From: Sorlinia euscelidii
GTDB taxonomy: Bacteria; Pseudomonadota; Alphaproteobacteria; Acetobacterales; Acetobacteraceae
NCBI RefSeq assembly: GCF_036452155.1
Contig: NZ_JAWJZY010000002.1
Length of the DNA: 64,000 nt
Reading direction: 5' to 3' (one strand)
Both the position numbers and the translations under genes were made by a program. Positions 7,049-14,912 of this stretch are shown here, in pieces; within the stretch, counting starts at the first letter, position 1; the number at the start of each line of letters is the position of its first letter. The notes beneath the pieces are model-generated. The model was not told the origin of the DNA, made no database searches, and saw nothing but the letters and a program-made list of their open reading frames with translations.

Positions 7049-7468
7049 ATGGATGATGAACCTAAAGACGATTTGCTTAAGACTCTGGATAAGCTCTGCG
7101 CAGAGAGGGGCGTTTCGCGTCGTCATCTAAGCTTAGCGTCAGGCATGAGTGACGGGGCAATTAAAAACATCGCGACCGGCGTGACGAGAAGCCCCAGATT
7201 AGACAGTTTAGCGCGCCTGGCTGCTGCTGCCTCTAAGAGCTTCACTGTTTTTATAGGTGACTATGCTCTTCGAGCCAAAATCGGCAGACCACACTCTTCG
7301 AACAATACACTGGGCTCTGCCCCAGTGACTTTCTCTGATTATAATGCGGAATTAGTCGAAGACGCAGATGAACTCGAGTGGCTTCAAGAGTGGCGTGATA
7401 TGGAGAAATCTCAACGAAGGCGAGCCCTAAATCTCATCAAGGCTTTTCTGCAATCCGACGGGATTTAA
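7049..7468 (+). CDS. CI-like phage repressor (XRE-family HTH)
   Basis: 139 aa. Residues 8-62 are an XRE helix-turn-helix (LDKLCAERGVSRRHLSLASGMSDGAIKNI split over helices 1-3). There is no serine-protease (LexA-like) C-terminal domain; the C-terminus is a short acidic/basic helical tail (WLQEWRDMEKSQRRRALNLIK), so induction would not go through RecA-stimulated self-cleavage in the usual way. No ribosome site precedes the ATG, and CATAAT at 7037-7042 could be a -10 box for a near-leaderless transcript, as for lambda cI from PRM (inference). Confidence 0.75.
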   Translation: MDDEPKDDLLKTLDKLCAERGVSRRHLSLASGMSDGAIKNIATGVTRSPRLDSLARLAAAASKSFTVFIGDYALRAKIGRPHSSNNTLGSAPVTFSDYNAELVEDADELEWLQEWRDMEKSQRRRALNLIKAFLQSDGI

Positions 7469-7686
7469 ATGAATTCTTCACCTACCATCAATTTGAAATT
7501 TAAGGGATAGTAGACCCACTTTGGGTGCGCTCGAAGCAAAACCTCGCCCAATTTTTCCCAAAAAGATTTTGGATCTGGTGACGATAGAGTACGAGCGCGC
7601 CGAAAAACTCACGCCAGTGAGATAAAAATAGCTTGACCAAATATTTTACCTGAGACATAAATAGCTCATCCTAAAGGAGATGAGCC

Positions 7687-8121
7687 ATGCAACAGGAACC
7701 AGATTATCTCTCCGACTATGAGGCGTTTCTCAAGGGAGAGATTGAATATGATCGGATGTGCCTTCAGAAAGTGCACGCTTTTCTGATCGATATGGACTCA
7801 GGGTGCTGCGAGGGTATCAACGCTGATTTGGCGCTGCTCGGAGCCGGGAAGCTTCTCTCAACAATTAAAGATGATGGTTTTGCCGATCGTTACGACGGGT
7901 GGCAGGCCTTCTCCCGTGCGCGTCGGGCCATCATGGACGAGGAATTTGACCTCGTAAAGGTGTTCCAGGATCTGGACGCCGCGGAGGAAGCGCTGGCCGA
8001 CAATGAGAATTTTCTTCTGGAGGGTGGCTTTTCCCCATCTCGCCTGAAAGCCGATGCAGAAACCGATTATCGGATGGGATTGCTGGTCGCAGACTCTTTC
8101 AGTCACGGAGTTCTGCCATGA
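7687..8121 (+). CDS. Prophage protein of unknown function
   Basis: 144 aa with a strong AAAGGAG site seven bases before the ATG. Acidic and largely helical (DYEAFLKGEIEYDRM, FQDLDAAEEALADNENFLLEGG). No domain recognised. It opens the rightward operon, and its stop overlaps the next ATG (ATGA). Confidence 0.6.
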   Translation: MQQEPDYLSDYEAFLKGEIEYDRMCLQKVHAFLIDMDSGCCEGINADLALLGAGKLLSTIKDDGFADRYDGWQAFSRARRAIMDEEFDLVKVFQDLDAAEEALADNENFLLEGGFSPSRLKADAETDYRMGLLVADSFSHGVLP

Positions 8122-8633
8122 TCACGATCAGTAATGACGCGGCTGCGGCTGTTCTGAACGCTCTCGACCGCGTTGAGCGCATTCGGAATAACCTGGATAA
8201 CACGCCTGAAATCAGACGCTATGCGGATCGCTGGGCAGGCCTGGACATGGAATCTGTCCGGAGCAAGCTTATGCAGGAGGCAAGGCCGAAGACATCTTGG
8301 GTGCGTCCGTCGCCTCACCAGAGAGACGGTCGTCTCAGCGTCGATCTGCTTATTCAATATGAAGATGGCGCGTTTGACATCATTCAGTCAGGTTTTCAGG
8401 TCGAATATGCACGCATCAGAGGTTACACGCTTGTGCCACGTCCTCATGATAAAAGGTGGAAGTCCACCCTCCGAGGTTTACGGCCGCGTCTGAACCATCA
8501 GTGCCTCGTCGATACGCCTCATGGCGTCGTCATTGACACATGGCGCGGCGATCATTTCGAACATAACCGCTACACATTCCCGCACCCTGATCGCTGGATT
8601 GATCTGATCGAGCTGACGAGGGAGGGCGTGTGA
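8118..8633 (+). CDS. Prophage protein of unknown function
   Basis: 171 aa. An N-terminal helical third (AAAVLNALDRVERIRNNL) is followed by a beta-rich region with repeated basic patches (RPHDKRWKSTLRGLRPRLN). The C-terminus ends with TREGV immediately before the ribosome site of the next gene. No recognised family. Translationally coupled on both sides (ATGA upstream, TGATG downstream). Confidence 0.6.
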   Translation: MITISNDAAAAVLNALDRVERIRNNLDNTPEIRRYADRWAGLDMESVRSKLMQEARPKTSWVRPSPHQRDGRLSVDLLIQYEDGAFDIIQSGFQVEYARIRGYTLVPRPHDKRWKSTLRGLRPRLNHQCLVDTPHGVVIDTWRGDHFEHNRYTFPHPDRWIDLIELTREGV

Positions 8634-9277
8634 TGAATAAGAAATATGAGTTCGTCAAGGGCGACACGCTGACACTCACGGACGGCACAGTGCTGCACCG
8701 CATCCGCGCAGTGCGGGATATTCCGCGGCGCTGGGTGAAGGCAGGCGATCTGGGCGGTTACATCAAAAAGAGAAGTAATCTATCGGAAGAAAGCGATGCC
8801 TGGGTCTCCGGCGATGCCTGGGTCTCCGGCGATGCCCAGGTCTTCGGCGATGCCTGGGTCTCCGGCGATGCCTGGGTCTCCGGCGATGCCTGGGTCTACG
8901 GCAATGCCTGGGTCTACGGCAATGCCTGGGTCTACGGCAATGCCTGGGTCTACGGCAATGCCCGGGTCTCCGGCGATGCCCTGGTCTACGGCGATGCCTG
9001 GGTCTTCGGCGATGCCTGGGTCTCCGGCGATGCCCAGATTAAAGAATGCTCTGAGGCGGGATACTTCAGTAATGTGGGCTCTCAAAAAGGAACTCTGACG
9101 TATTACAGGACAAAAAAGAGCATTGGCGTCACACGCGGCTGCTTCTCGGGCACGCTTGAAGAATTCGAAGCGGCCGTCGAAAAAACACACGGTGATAACC
9201 AGTACGGACAGGAATATCGGATACTTATCAAGTTCATAAAAAAACGCGCCTCCTCCTGGAAGAAGGAGGGCGTGTGA
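8633..9277 (+). CDS. Hexapeptide-repeat (left-handed beta-helix-like) phage protein
   Basis: 214 aa from the ATG at 8633, which follows GGAGGG by six bases and overlaps the previous stop. Residues ~54-137 are fourteen consecutive six-residue units of the type G[D/N]A[W/Q/R/L]V[S/Y/F], which predict a regular beta-solenoid with stacked Trp/Val faces. The N-terminal 50 residues (GTVLHRIRAVRDI...AGDLGGYI) and C-terminal 70 form caps. Similar 'GDAxVxG' proteins are common in prophages and are sometimes misannotated as IF-2; their function is unknown. Confidence 0.7.
   Translation: MNKKYEFVKGDTLTLTDGTVLHRIRAVRDIPRRWVKAGDLGGYIKKRSNLSEESDAWVSGDAWVSGDAQVFGDAWVSGDAWVSGDAWVYGNAWVYGNAWVYGNAWVYGNARVSGDALVYGDAWVFGDAWVSGDAQIKECSEAGYFSNVGSQKGTLTYYRTKKSIGVTRGCFSGTLEEFEAAVEKTHGDNQYGQEYRILIKFIKKRASSWKKEGV
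8792..9043 (+). repeat. Fourteen tandem 18-bp coding repeats
   Basis: 252 bp of 18-bp units, consensus GGCGATGCCTGGGTCTCC, with changes mainly at the final codon (TCC, TAC, TTC), the fourth codon (TGG, CAG, CGG, CTG) and GAT to AAT. Four neighbouring units (GNAWVY type) are almost identical, indicating recent expansion by slippage or unequal recombination. Copy number may vary between isolates. Confidence 0.95.
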
Positions 9278-9492
9278 TGGTCCCGAATGTCGAATTCACG
9301 CCGGAACTCGCGCAAATCAACATGGCGATCGATGAAGCCACGCGAGCACATGATTGGCTGAAGCGTCAGCCTCGTGACATGATTGAAGATGAGTTGAAGA
9401 GGTCGCTCATGGGCGGGTTGATTGAAAAGCATAAGAAGCTTTGCGAAGAAAAGAAGCGAATATGCTTTAGCTTGAATACTGGTTTCTACTGA
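9277..9492 (+). CDS. Small prophage protein, unknown
   Basis: 71 aa. The ATG at 9277 follows GGAGGG and overlaps the preceding stop (TGATG), the same junction as at 8621-8635. Helical and charged (IEKHKKLCEEKKRI), with no recognised domain. It lies directly before the recombination genes. Confidence 0.55.
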   Translation: MVPNVEFTPELAQINMAIDEATRAHDWLKRQPRDMIEDELKRSLMGGLIEKHKKLCEEKKRICFSLNTGFY

Positions 9493-9533
9493 AGAAACTG
9501 AAAATCCAGACTGAAATCTGAAAGGTTTTTAAA

Positions 9534-10496
9534 ATGACTGAAGTCGTTGACGCCCAAGCTGCGTCTGAAATCAGCCTGTATAAGGGCGATGAATGGCATG
9601 AGGTGCGCGCGAAGCACATCGGTGGGTCCGAGATCGCCTCTCTATTCAATGTCCAGCCCGAATACGCGGTCGGAGCGCATGGGCTGTGGCTCATCAAAGC
9701 CGGGCGCGTGCCCGCGCCGGAGGTCGATAACCAGCGTGCACGGTGGGGCCTACAGCTTGAAGAGGCGATAGCTCAAGGCTGTGCTGAGCAGGAAGGATGG
9801 AAAATCCGAAAGGGAGGCTACTTCTCAGATCCTCACTGTCGTGGACTGGGGGCAACTCTCGATTACGTCATTGAGGAGGGTGAAGAAGGGCGGACGACCC
9901 CTGGCATTCTCGAGATCAAGAACGTCGATTATGGCGTTCATAAGAGGAGTTGGGCCGATGGCGAGCCGCCTCTTCACATCCTTCTCCAGCTGCAACATCA
10001 GCTGGCGTGCACGGGCTTTACGTGGGGCGCCATCGGAGAGCTGATTGGCGGCAACGATCTCAGGGTTTATCGGTTTGAGGCGCGCCCCAAGATCATCGCG
10101 CAGATCCGTGCGAAGGTCGCGGCCTTTTGGCAATCAATTGACGATGATATCCCGCCACCCGTCGATGATTCAAGCCAGACGGGTGCAGTCCTGCGGGCGC
10201 TGAACACGCCCATCGTCGATGAGATTGCCGATTTCAAGTTGGACAATGAGTTGCCCGACATCTGTGCTGGCCTTCTCTCATCAGCTTCGCGTCGCAAGGC
10301 GATTGAGAAGGAAGAGCAAGGCTATAAGAACCGGCTCATTGCCAAGCTCGGCACAGCGCAGAAGGCGCGATGCGCAGGCTTTTTCATCAACACAATCGTG
10401 GTGCCTGAGAAAGCCCCGAGAGCTGCGCTGCCTGGCGAAATCATCTCGGGAAGGAAAGAGGCGCGGCGATATGACGTAAAGGAGATCAGCTTATGA
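9534..10496 (+). CDS. YqaJ-type viral recombinase / exonuclease
   Basis: 320 aa. Core features of the YqaJ (lambda-exonuclease-like) nuclease: WHEVRAKHIGGSEIASLF near residues 21-38, ARWGLQLEEAIAQ near 68-80, and the catalytic-type ILEIKN motif near 125 (the E-x-K of PD-(D/E)xK enzymes). It would resect double-stranded ends 5' to 3' and hand single strands to RecT. Its last four bases overlap the recT start (ATGA). An AAAGG site precedes the ATG. Pairing with RecT makes the assignment secure. Confidence 0.88.
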   Translation: MTEVVDAQAASEISLYKGDEWHEVRAKHIGGSEIASLFNVQPEYAVGAHGLWLIKAGRVPAPEVDNQRARWGLQLEEAIAQGCAEQEGWKIRKGGYFSDPHCRGLGATLDYVIEEGEEGRTTPGILEIKNVDYGVHKRSWADGEPPLHILLQLQHQLACTGFTWGAIGELIGGNDLRVYRFEARPKIIAQIRAKVAAFWQSIDDDIPPPVDDSSQTGAVLRALNTPIVDEIADFKLDNELPDICAGLLSSASRRKAIEKEEQGYKNRLIAKLGTAQKARCAGFFINTIVVPEKAPRAALPGEIISGRKEARRYDVKEISL

Positions 10497-11305
10497 GCGA
10501 TGACATACCAAAAACGCCTGCATACCTTCGCAAGCAGATCAATACAATGGCGGGAGAATTTAGGAACGTGCTTCCATCTCACATCGCGCCGGAGAAATTC
10601 CAGCGCGTCGTGATGACGGTTGTGCAGCAAAATCCCGATTTGCTGGGTGCCGACCGACAGACCCTTCTTGCCTCCTGCCTCAAATGCGCGGCCGATGGGC
10701 TGATCCCCGACGGACGCGAGGCTGCCCTCGTGATTTTCAGCAATAAAGTGCAGTATATGCCCATGTTCGCGGGCCTTCAAAAGCGCGTTCGGAACAGTGG
10801 CGAGATCGCTTCCGTGCAAGCCCACATCATTTATGAGAACGACCACTTCGTATGGCGTCAAGGTCTCGATGGGCATATCGAACATACGCCCCTTTTCCCT
10901 GGGCACCGGGGTAAGGCCATCGGGGCTTACGCAATCGCGAAGTTCAAGGACGGTTCAGATCCTCAATTCGAGGTGATGGACGTCGAAGCAATTGAACGCG
11001 TCCGGTCCGTTAGCCGTGGCAAGAATGGGGGGCCATGGGCTCAATGGTGGGACGAGATGGCGCGCAAAACCGTCTTCAAGCGCTTGTCAAAATGGCTCCC
11101 GATGGATGCTGAGGTCGATGAGCTTCTCAGGCGCGACGATGAAATCGAAGCTGTGCCCTACGGAAAGGAAGCAGGCCCCGATCCGGTTGTGACAGCAGTG
11201 CCTTCAAAACTCGATGCTCTGGAACATGTCGATGACGGGGTTGATCGTTTTGAGGACGAAGTGCCCGGTCCGTTATCGCCAGAGGCCAAGGAGGATTACG
11301 CATGA
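10493..11305 (+). CDS. recT: RecT-family single-strand annealing protein
   Basis: 270 aa, the usual size. Diagnostic RecT features: ADGLIPDGREAALVIF (around residue 64-79), VQYMPMFAGLQKRVRNSGEI, the W-containing region, and MARKTVFKRLSKWLP near residues 185-200. It coats single-stranded DNA and anneals homologous strands, and with the upstream exonuclease forms a RecE/RecT-like recombination pair. The acidic C-terminus (DDGVDRFEDEVPGP) is typical. Overlaps both neighbours by four bases, so it is translationally coupled. Confidence 0.92.
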   Translation: MSDDIPKTPAYLRKQINTMAGEFRNVLPSHIAPEKFQRVVMTVVQQNPDLLGADRQTLLASCLKCAADGLIPDGREAALVIFSNKVQYMPMFAGLQKRVRNSGEIASVQAHIIYENDHFVWRQGLDGHIEHTPLFPGHRGKAIGAYAIAKFKDGSDPQFEVMDVEAIERVRSVSRGKNGGPWAQWWDEMARKTVFKRLSKWLPMDAEVDELLRRDDEIEAVPYGKEAGPDPVVTAVPSKLDALEHVDDGVDRFEDEVPGPLSPEAKEDYA

Positions 11306-11466
11306 TCTCTCCCCGGCAAGACACATCTCAAGTCATCGCACTTGAGACACTCCTCTCCCGCATTCCACGCGACCGCCCATGGTTGCGCGACCTTGATCAG
11401 GACGAAGCCGTCATGCGCCGCGTTACAGGCCGGTTCTGGATGGAGGAGACGTGTGATGAAAGGTGA
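11302..11466 (+). CDS. 54-residue prophage protein, unknown
   Basis: Short ORF starting with an ATG that overlaps the recT stop (ATGA) and ending inside the start of the excisionase-like gene. Composition is helical and charged (RDRPWLRDLDQDEAVMRRV). Tight coupling on both sides supports expression; no family recognised. Confidence 0.5.
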   Translation: MISPRQDTSQVIALETLLSRIPRDRPWLRDLDQDEAVMRRVTGRFWMEETCDER

Positions 11467-11854
11467 TCAATCGCTCTTCCAAATGCTTACTTTTGAGGAA
11501 GTGGTGAATAGCTTGCACGGCCGTATCGGCAAGACAAAGCTACGCGAGCACTTGAAGTCGTTGCCTTTATTCAAGGGGCGGCCGACCCATCGACGTATAG
11601 GCAAAAAACTTCTTTTCAGTCCTGAAGACCTCAAAGTTCTACTCGAAAGCCTTGAAAATTGCTCCGCATCATCAAACGACCAGGCCGGGAAACGTTTTAC
11701 ATCCGCGGCACCGTCCGCGGCCAGCGCATCTATGAGAGCTCTGGAACTTCTGACCGGGCACAAGCGGAAGAGTTCCGCGCTAAACGAGAGGCAGAGCTCT
11801 GGGCGGAAAGTCTTTACGGCAGGAAAGCAACAGTCACATTCGCGCACGCATTAA
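11456..11854 (+). CDS. Excisionase-like HTH protein overlapping the integrase gene
   Basis: 132 aa. Residues 10-62 (FEEVVNSLHGRIGKTKLREHL split over two helices, then RRIGKKLLFSPEDLKVLLESLE) form a MerR/excisionase-type winged HTH ending with 'a site-specific marker then a helix'. The C-terminal 65 residues are Ser/Ala/Lys-rich and overlap the integrase gene by 196 bases in another frame. Known: many alphaproteobacterial integrase neighbours have this arrangement. Likely role: directing excision or blocking reintegration. The disordered tail could instead be an artefact of a lost stop. Confidence 0.6.
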   Translation: MKGDQSLFQMLTFEEVVNSLHGRIGKTKLREHLKSLPLFKGRPTHRRIGKKLLFSPEDLKVLLESLENCSASSNDQAGKRFTSAAPSAASASMRALELLTGHKRKSSALNERQSSGRKVFTAGKQQSHSRTH

Positions 11855-12702
11855 CCGCGTACTTGGAGGCAGAAGAAAGAAGCGCGCCGACCAAAGCTTT
11901 TCTTCTCAAGCTTTTGAAACATTTCGGCACAACGAAAATCCGCGAGATTGATCAAGAAGCTTTGGACAAGGCGTATATTGCTGTGTTGCGAGATGGGACC
12001 GCAGCACAGCCTGCCACAAAGCTACGCAATGTTTTGACGCCTTTGCGTGCGGTGCTGGAATTTGCGGCGATCCGGGGTTGGTGCGATAGGCCTGCATTTG
12101 ATCGACCGCGTGTGAAAAACAAGAGAACAAGGTTTCTGACGCCTGATGAGGCAACGAAACTTATTGAATCTGCCGCTCCACATCTGAAATCGCTATTAAT
12201 TTTCCTCATTGCGACTGGCGCGCGCTTATCAGAAGCCCTTGAGCTATCTTGGGAAAACGTCGATTTGTTGAACGGTCGGGCAAGTCTTTGGCAAAAGCAA
12301 GGCAATGAGCGTTTCGCCAAGCTTCCTCCAGTAGCCATTCAGGCCCTTGTAGAGCTCAATCATCGTAGCGGACCGGTATTTCGCCCCCCACCGCGTAAAA
12401 CACGCCTGACAGTAGGATACCGATACAATGGGCGCATTGGTGGAGGGCAGATCAAGCGAGCTTGGTCTACCGCGTGTAAAAAAGCCAAAATCGAAGGCGC
12501 AACGCCGCATACGCTTCGGCACACGTATGCGACATGGCACTATTGCATGCACCGAGACCTGCTTCTCCTTAAAGAGGATGGAGGATGGCAGAATGTAACG
12601 ATGGTGGCGCGCTATGCAAAAATGTATCCAGGGGGCCAAGCTGACGAGATTAAAGCATGGCTTTTACACGGCGGCATTTCGGATGAAAAAAGTGCCAAAT
12701 GA
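11659..12702 (+). CDS. int: Tyrosine site-specific integrase
   Basis: 347 aa from a TTG; no ATG fits. Residues 1-55 are an arm-binding-like beta region (ETFYIRGTVRG), about 65-155 the SAM-like core-binding domain, and 160-340 the catalytic domain. The catalytic residues are visible: Arg in ATGARLSEALEL, Lys in the WQKQGNERFAKL hairpin, HTLRHTYA (H-x-x-R) and the nucleophile in ARYAKMYP. It catalyses integration and excision at the tRNA-Thr site, whose remnant begins 62 bp downstream. Confidence 0.93.
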   Translation: MLRIIKRPGRETFYIRGTVRGQRIYESSGTSDRAQAEEFRAKREAELWAESLYGRKATVTFAHALTAYLEAEERSAPTKAFLLKLLKHFGTTKIREIDQEALDKAYIAVLRDGTAAQPATKLRNVLTPLRAVLEFAAIRGWCDRPAFDRPRVKNKRTRFLTPDEATKLIESAAPHLKSLLIFLIATGARLSEALELSWENVDLLNGRASLWQKQGNERFAKLPPVAIQALVELNHRSGPVFRPPPRKTRLTVGYRYNGRIGGGQIKRAWSTACKKAKIEGATPHTLRHTYATWHYCMHRDLLLLKEDGGWQNVTMVARYAKMYPGGQADEIKAWLLHGGISDEKSAK

Positions 12703-12763
12703 GTGCCAATATAAACGTTGATTATGTAAGGACATGAAATATAAGGCATATTTTCTTATGTTG

Positions 12764-12814
12764 ACTCCCTTGGTAAGGGAGAGGCCGCGAGTTCAATCCT
12801 CGCCAGCAGCACCA
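12764..12814 (+). other. Attachment-site remnant: 3' half of tRNA-Thr(GGT)
   Basis: Anticodon stem CTCCC/GGGAG with loop TTGGTAA (anticodon GGT), T-arm GCGAG-TTCAATC-CTCGC and acceptor strand CAGCAGC-A-CCA are all present, but the acceptor 5' strand and D-arm are missing; upstream sequence is unrelated. This is the expected product of integration into the 3' half of a tRNA gene. The functional copy should be at the other prophage end. Confidence 0.9.
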
Positions 12815-12932
12815 TTAAAGACCCGGCACTTCAACGTTATGTCGCGCGGTCCGGGTTTCATATCATCATCGAACCTTCTCTCAGCGGCTTAGTCGGTGAA
12901 TTCCGCCTTGCTCACGATGTCCCGCGCGCGCG

Positions 12933-13141
12933 TCACCAATGCCCGAACATGAGTTTGCCCACACACAGGCAGCCGATAATATTAAGCAGGGCACAGCTGG
13001 TGATGAGAATAACCTCCAAAGCTGATGGATATTCCCGCAGGACGAGCCATTGCCCGGCCCTGAACATCGCCCCGACCCAAATGGCGAGGCTTGCGAGAAA
13101 GAGCAAGCGTAAAAGCCAGGTGAAAATGAATATTGTCGCAT
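12933..13141 (-). CDS. Small membrane protein (one-base shift near its start)
   Basis: Start ATG at 13141 with AAGGAG five bases upstream, then after 3 codons the frame is broken. Restoring one A gives about 70 residues with two hydrophobic segments (IFIFTWLLRLLFLASLAIWVG and LEVILITSCALLNIIGCL). This frame is far more protein-like than the others here. First host gene beside the prophage. No family recognised. Confidence 0.5.
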
Positions 13142-13493
13142 CTTCACTCCTTCATCCTCCACCAATAACAATGTCGTCACGATCGATGGATGCATCGTCA
13201 GCCACAGCACTTTTTGTCAGTCAGGCAATACGCCTTTCCAATCCGTGCCTGCCACAGTTCTGAGTTGCGTCATTGACTCGCGTGCATGAGCGCCTCGACA
13301 CGATAACGTGACGATCGGTAAGAATGTTCACATGTCTCAGTCCCTTTTAAGAAACGCAACTGAGTAGGGAGCGTGCATAATGGCGTCGCCCGTGTCGACA
13401 AGATTATTGACGCGGGGAAGCGCTTTTACAGTATGGATCGGGGTCAAGGTCGCTATGGATCTGCGCGATGATCTGCCAGGACTGTCTGAGAAT
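13142..13493. other. Gene-free stretch
   Basis: I see no convincing coding sequence, RNA gene or repeat here; open frames are short and Ser/Arg-rich. It may hold the promoter of the leftward small membrane-protein gene at its left end. Confidence 0.5.
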
Positions 13494-14719
13494 TCAATTG
13501 AGGGGCGTGAAAATTTCCCAATGGACCGGCACTTCAACGTACGCAGTTCGACCATCCTCCAACGTCGATAAAAACTTTCCATCGGAAGATAGGATGGCAA
13601 AGCGCTCCGCAATGGCGTGAAGGGTAAAGGGAACGCGTGTTAATCCGGTGGCTGACATGGAGTAAAGCGTCCCATTCATGACCACGATAAGTTCGCCGCG
13701 GCGCACACGATGCCGATCCGTCTGATGAAAAAGCTTTTCGACAGGGTCATAAGTCAGAAATTCGCCGGTCCAGTGAGAAGCTTCGAAAATATAGGTACCG
13801 CAATATCCGGGTTGTGCAGCATCTTGAGCAGGGTAAAGGCCTTTTCGCAATGGCCGAGATCAATCAACCTCGCCGCTGCTCGCCCCGGCTCTCTGTAGGA
13901 CGTCAGAAATCGCTCGCGAGCGCCGGTTTCACACGCGCGACGACTATTTAACGCCTTGACGAGAAGGGTCGGTTTTTTTCCGTGACAGGCAACTAACATG
14001 TAGAGAATGTTTTCAGCGCTTCGGCTGCGGATCTTGCGGATAACCGGGGTTGAATCGCCATTCGCGAGGACAGTCTCCAACATTGCTGCAAAGTTGCGTG
14101 ACCCTTTGAGGGAGAAGCCGACCATGTGGGTCGCATAAGGCACAGCTACGCATCTCACATTATGGATATTGTCGCGGATGACCTCCGCCTCGATCTTATC
14201 TTCAGCGTTGTGCGGGTCATAAAGGATGTAGCAGGGCGCAGTGACCTCGTCATTTTTTGGCGCCATGCCCTTCATGTAAGGCTGGTAGAAGCCAGAGCAG
14301 AAATTAAGCCTGCCTGTTTCCTCAAAATCGATACTATATATCGGTGCGAGGGAGATGACAGCGTCGAACTCAAGAGCGCGCGCATATTTTATGGCGGCGT
14401 AACCACCCATCGAAACGCCATATCCAACGATTCTGACATGATGTTGACATGCTGCCCGGATAGGAGCGATCAGTCTACGAACTTCAGCAATCGCCTCATT
14501 AATACCGTTTTCAAGATACCAGCTTTCAGACCGCGCAACGATACCGATAAAAGGGATGTTAAGCGCTTTAGCGACCTGCTGTCCAAAAAACGTACCGTCA
14601 TAACGCTCATTCGCCCTCACACCGGTGAAACTGACGACAATAACGTCAGAAGTCTGGGCCGGAATAAAGCTTCTGACGAAGTAACCGTCATTTGCGAATT
14701 CTGTCGATATCTCTGTCAT
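13494..14719 (-). CDS. Alpha/beta-hydrolase-like protein (one-base shift)
   Basis: About 408 residues when rejoined. Residues 1-240 look like an alpha/beta-hydrolase: strand VIVVSFTGV, then the nucleophile elbow GYGVSMGGYAA (G-x-S-x-G) near residue 100, DPHNAED near 170 and a late His in YATHMVG. The C-terminal ~150 residues (LGHCEKAFTLLK..., then GTYIFEASHWTGEFLTYDP in the second frame) are an unknown domain. Frames rejoin if one G is restored near 13798. No signal peptide. Similar hydrolase-plus-tail proteins accompany cell-surface glycan genes in some bacteria, but the substrate cannot be read here. Confidence 0.65.
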
Positions 14720-14857
14720 ATTTGACGTGATAGATTAAAAATTGTTAAAGTCAATAATTCTCCCAAGGCCAAGAGGACGAAATTTTTCATTTTTATGATG
14801 TTAGCCTCGATATTGTCGTTTAGCCGTATCTTAGCGCGATGAGATAGGGAATGAAAC

Positions 14858-14889
14858 AAAAAAGCCGCACATGCATCGCATGTACGGCT
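14858..14889 (-). terminator. Rho-independent terminator of katE
   Basis: 12-bp stem with one mismatch (arms 14863-14874 and 14878-14889, 3-nt loop) followed on the minus strand by a T6 run, 24 bases beyond the katE stop. Confidence 0.85.
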
Positions 14890-14912
14890 CTATTTGATTG
14901 TAGGGCGTGCTT

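Larger units (their letters stand above)
1..12814. mobile_element. Right-hand part of a temperate (lambda-like) prophage
   Basis: Seen: integrase beside a half-tRNA at the right edge, divergent Cro-like/CI-like regulators around an operator, leftward replication genes (DnaB-type helicase, O-like protein with iterons), rightward YqaJ exonuclease and RecT, many tightly overlapping small ORFs. Known: this combination is typical of temperate tailed phages. No capsid, tail or lysis genes are visible, so these should lie left of the window, as should the other attachment site. Beyond 12814 the genes are ordinary chromosomal ones. It could also be a defective or satellite element; that depends on what lies to the left. 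Confidence 0.85.

Noticed and set aside
8780..9190. Long open frames on both strands reading GIAxDP or MPGSPA repeats over the solenoid gene
   Set aside because: They are alternate frames of the same 18-bp repeat; absence of stops follows from the repeat unit, not coding selection.
12764..12814. Functional tRNA-Thr gene
   Set aside because: Acceptor 5' strand and D-arm are absent, so it cannot fold as a tRNA.
12949..13263. Rightward 104-residue ORF over the small membrane-protein gene
   Set aside because: Ser/Arg-rich composition typical of antisense; the leftward frame gives two clean membrane segments.
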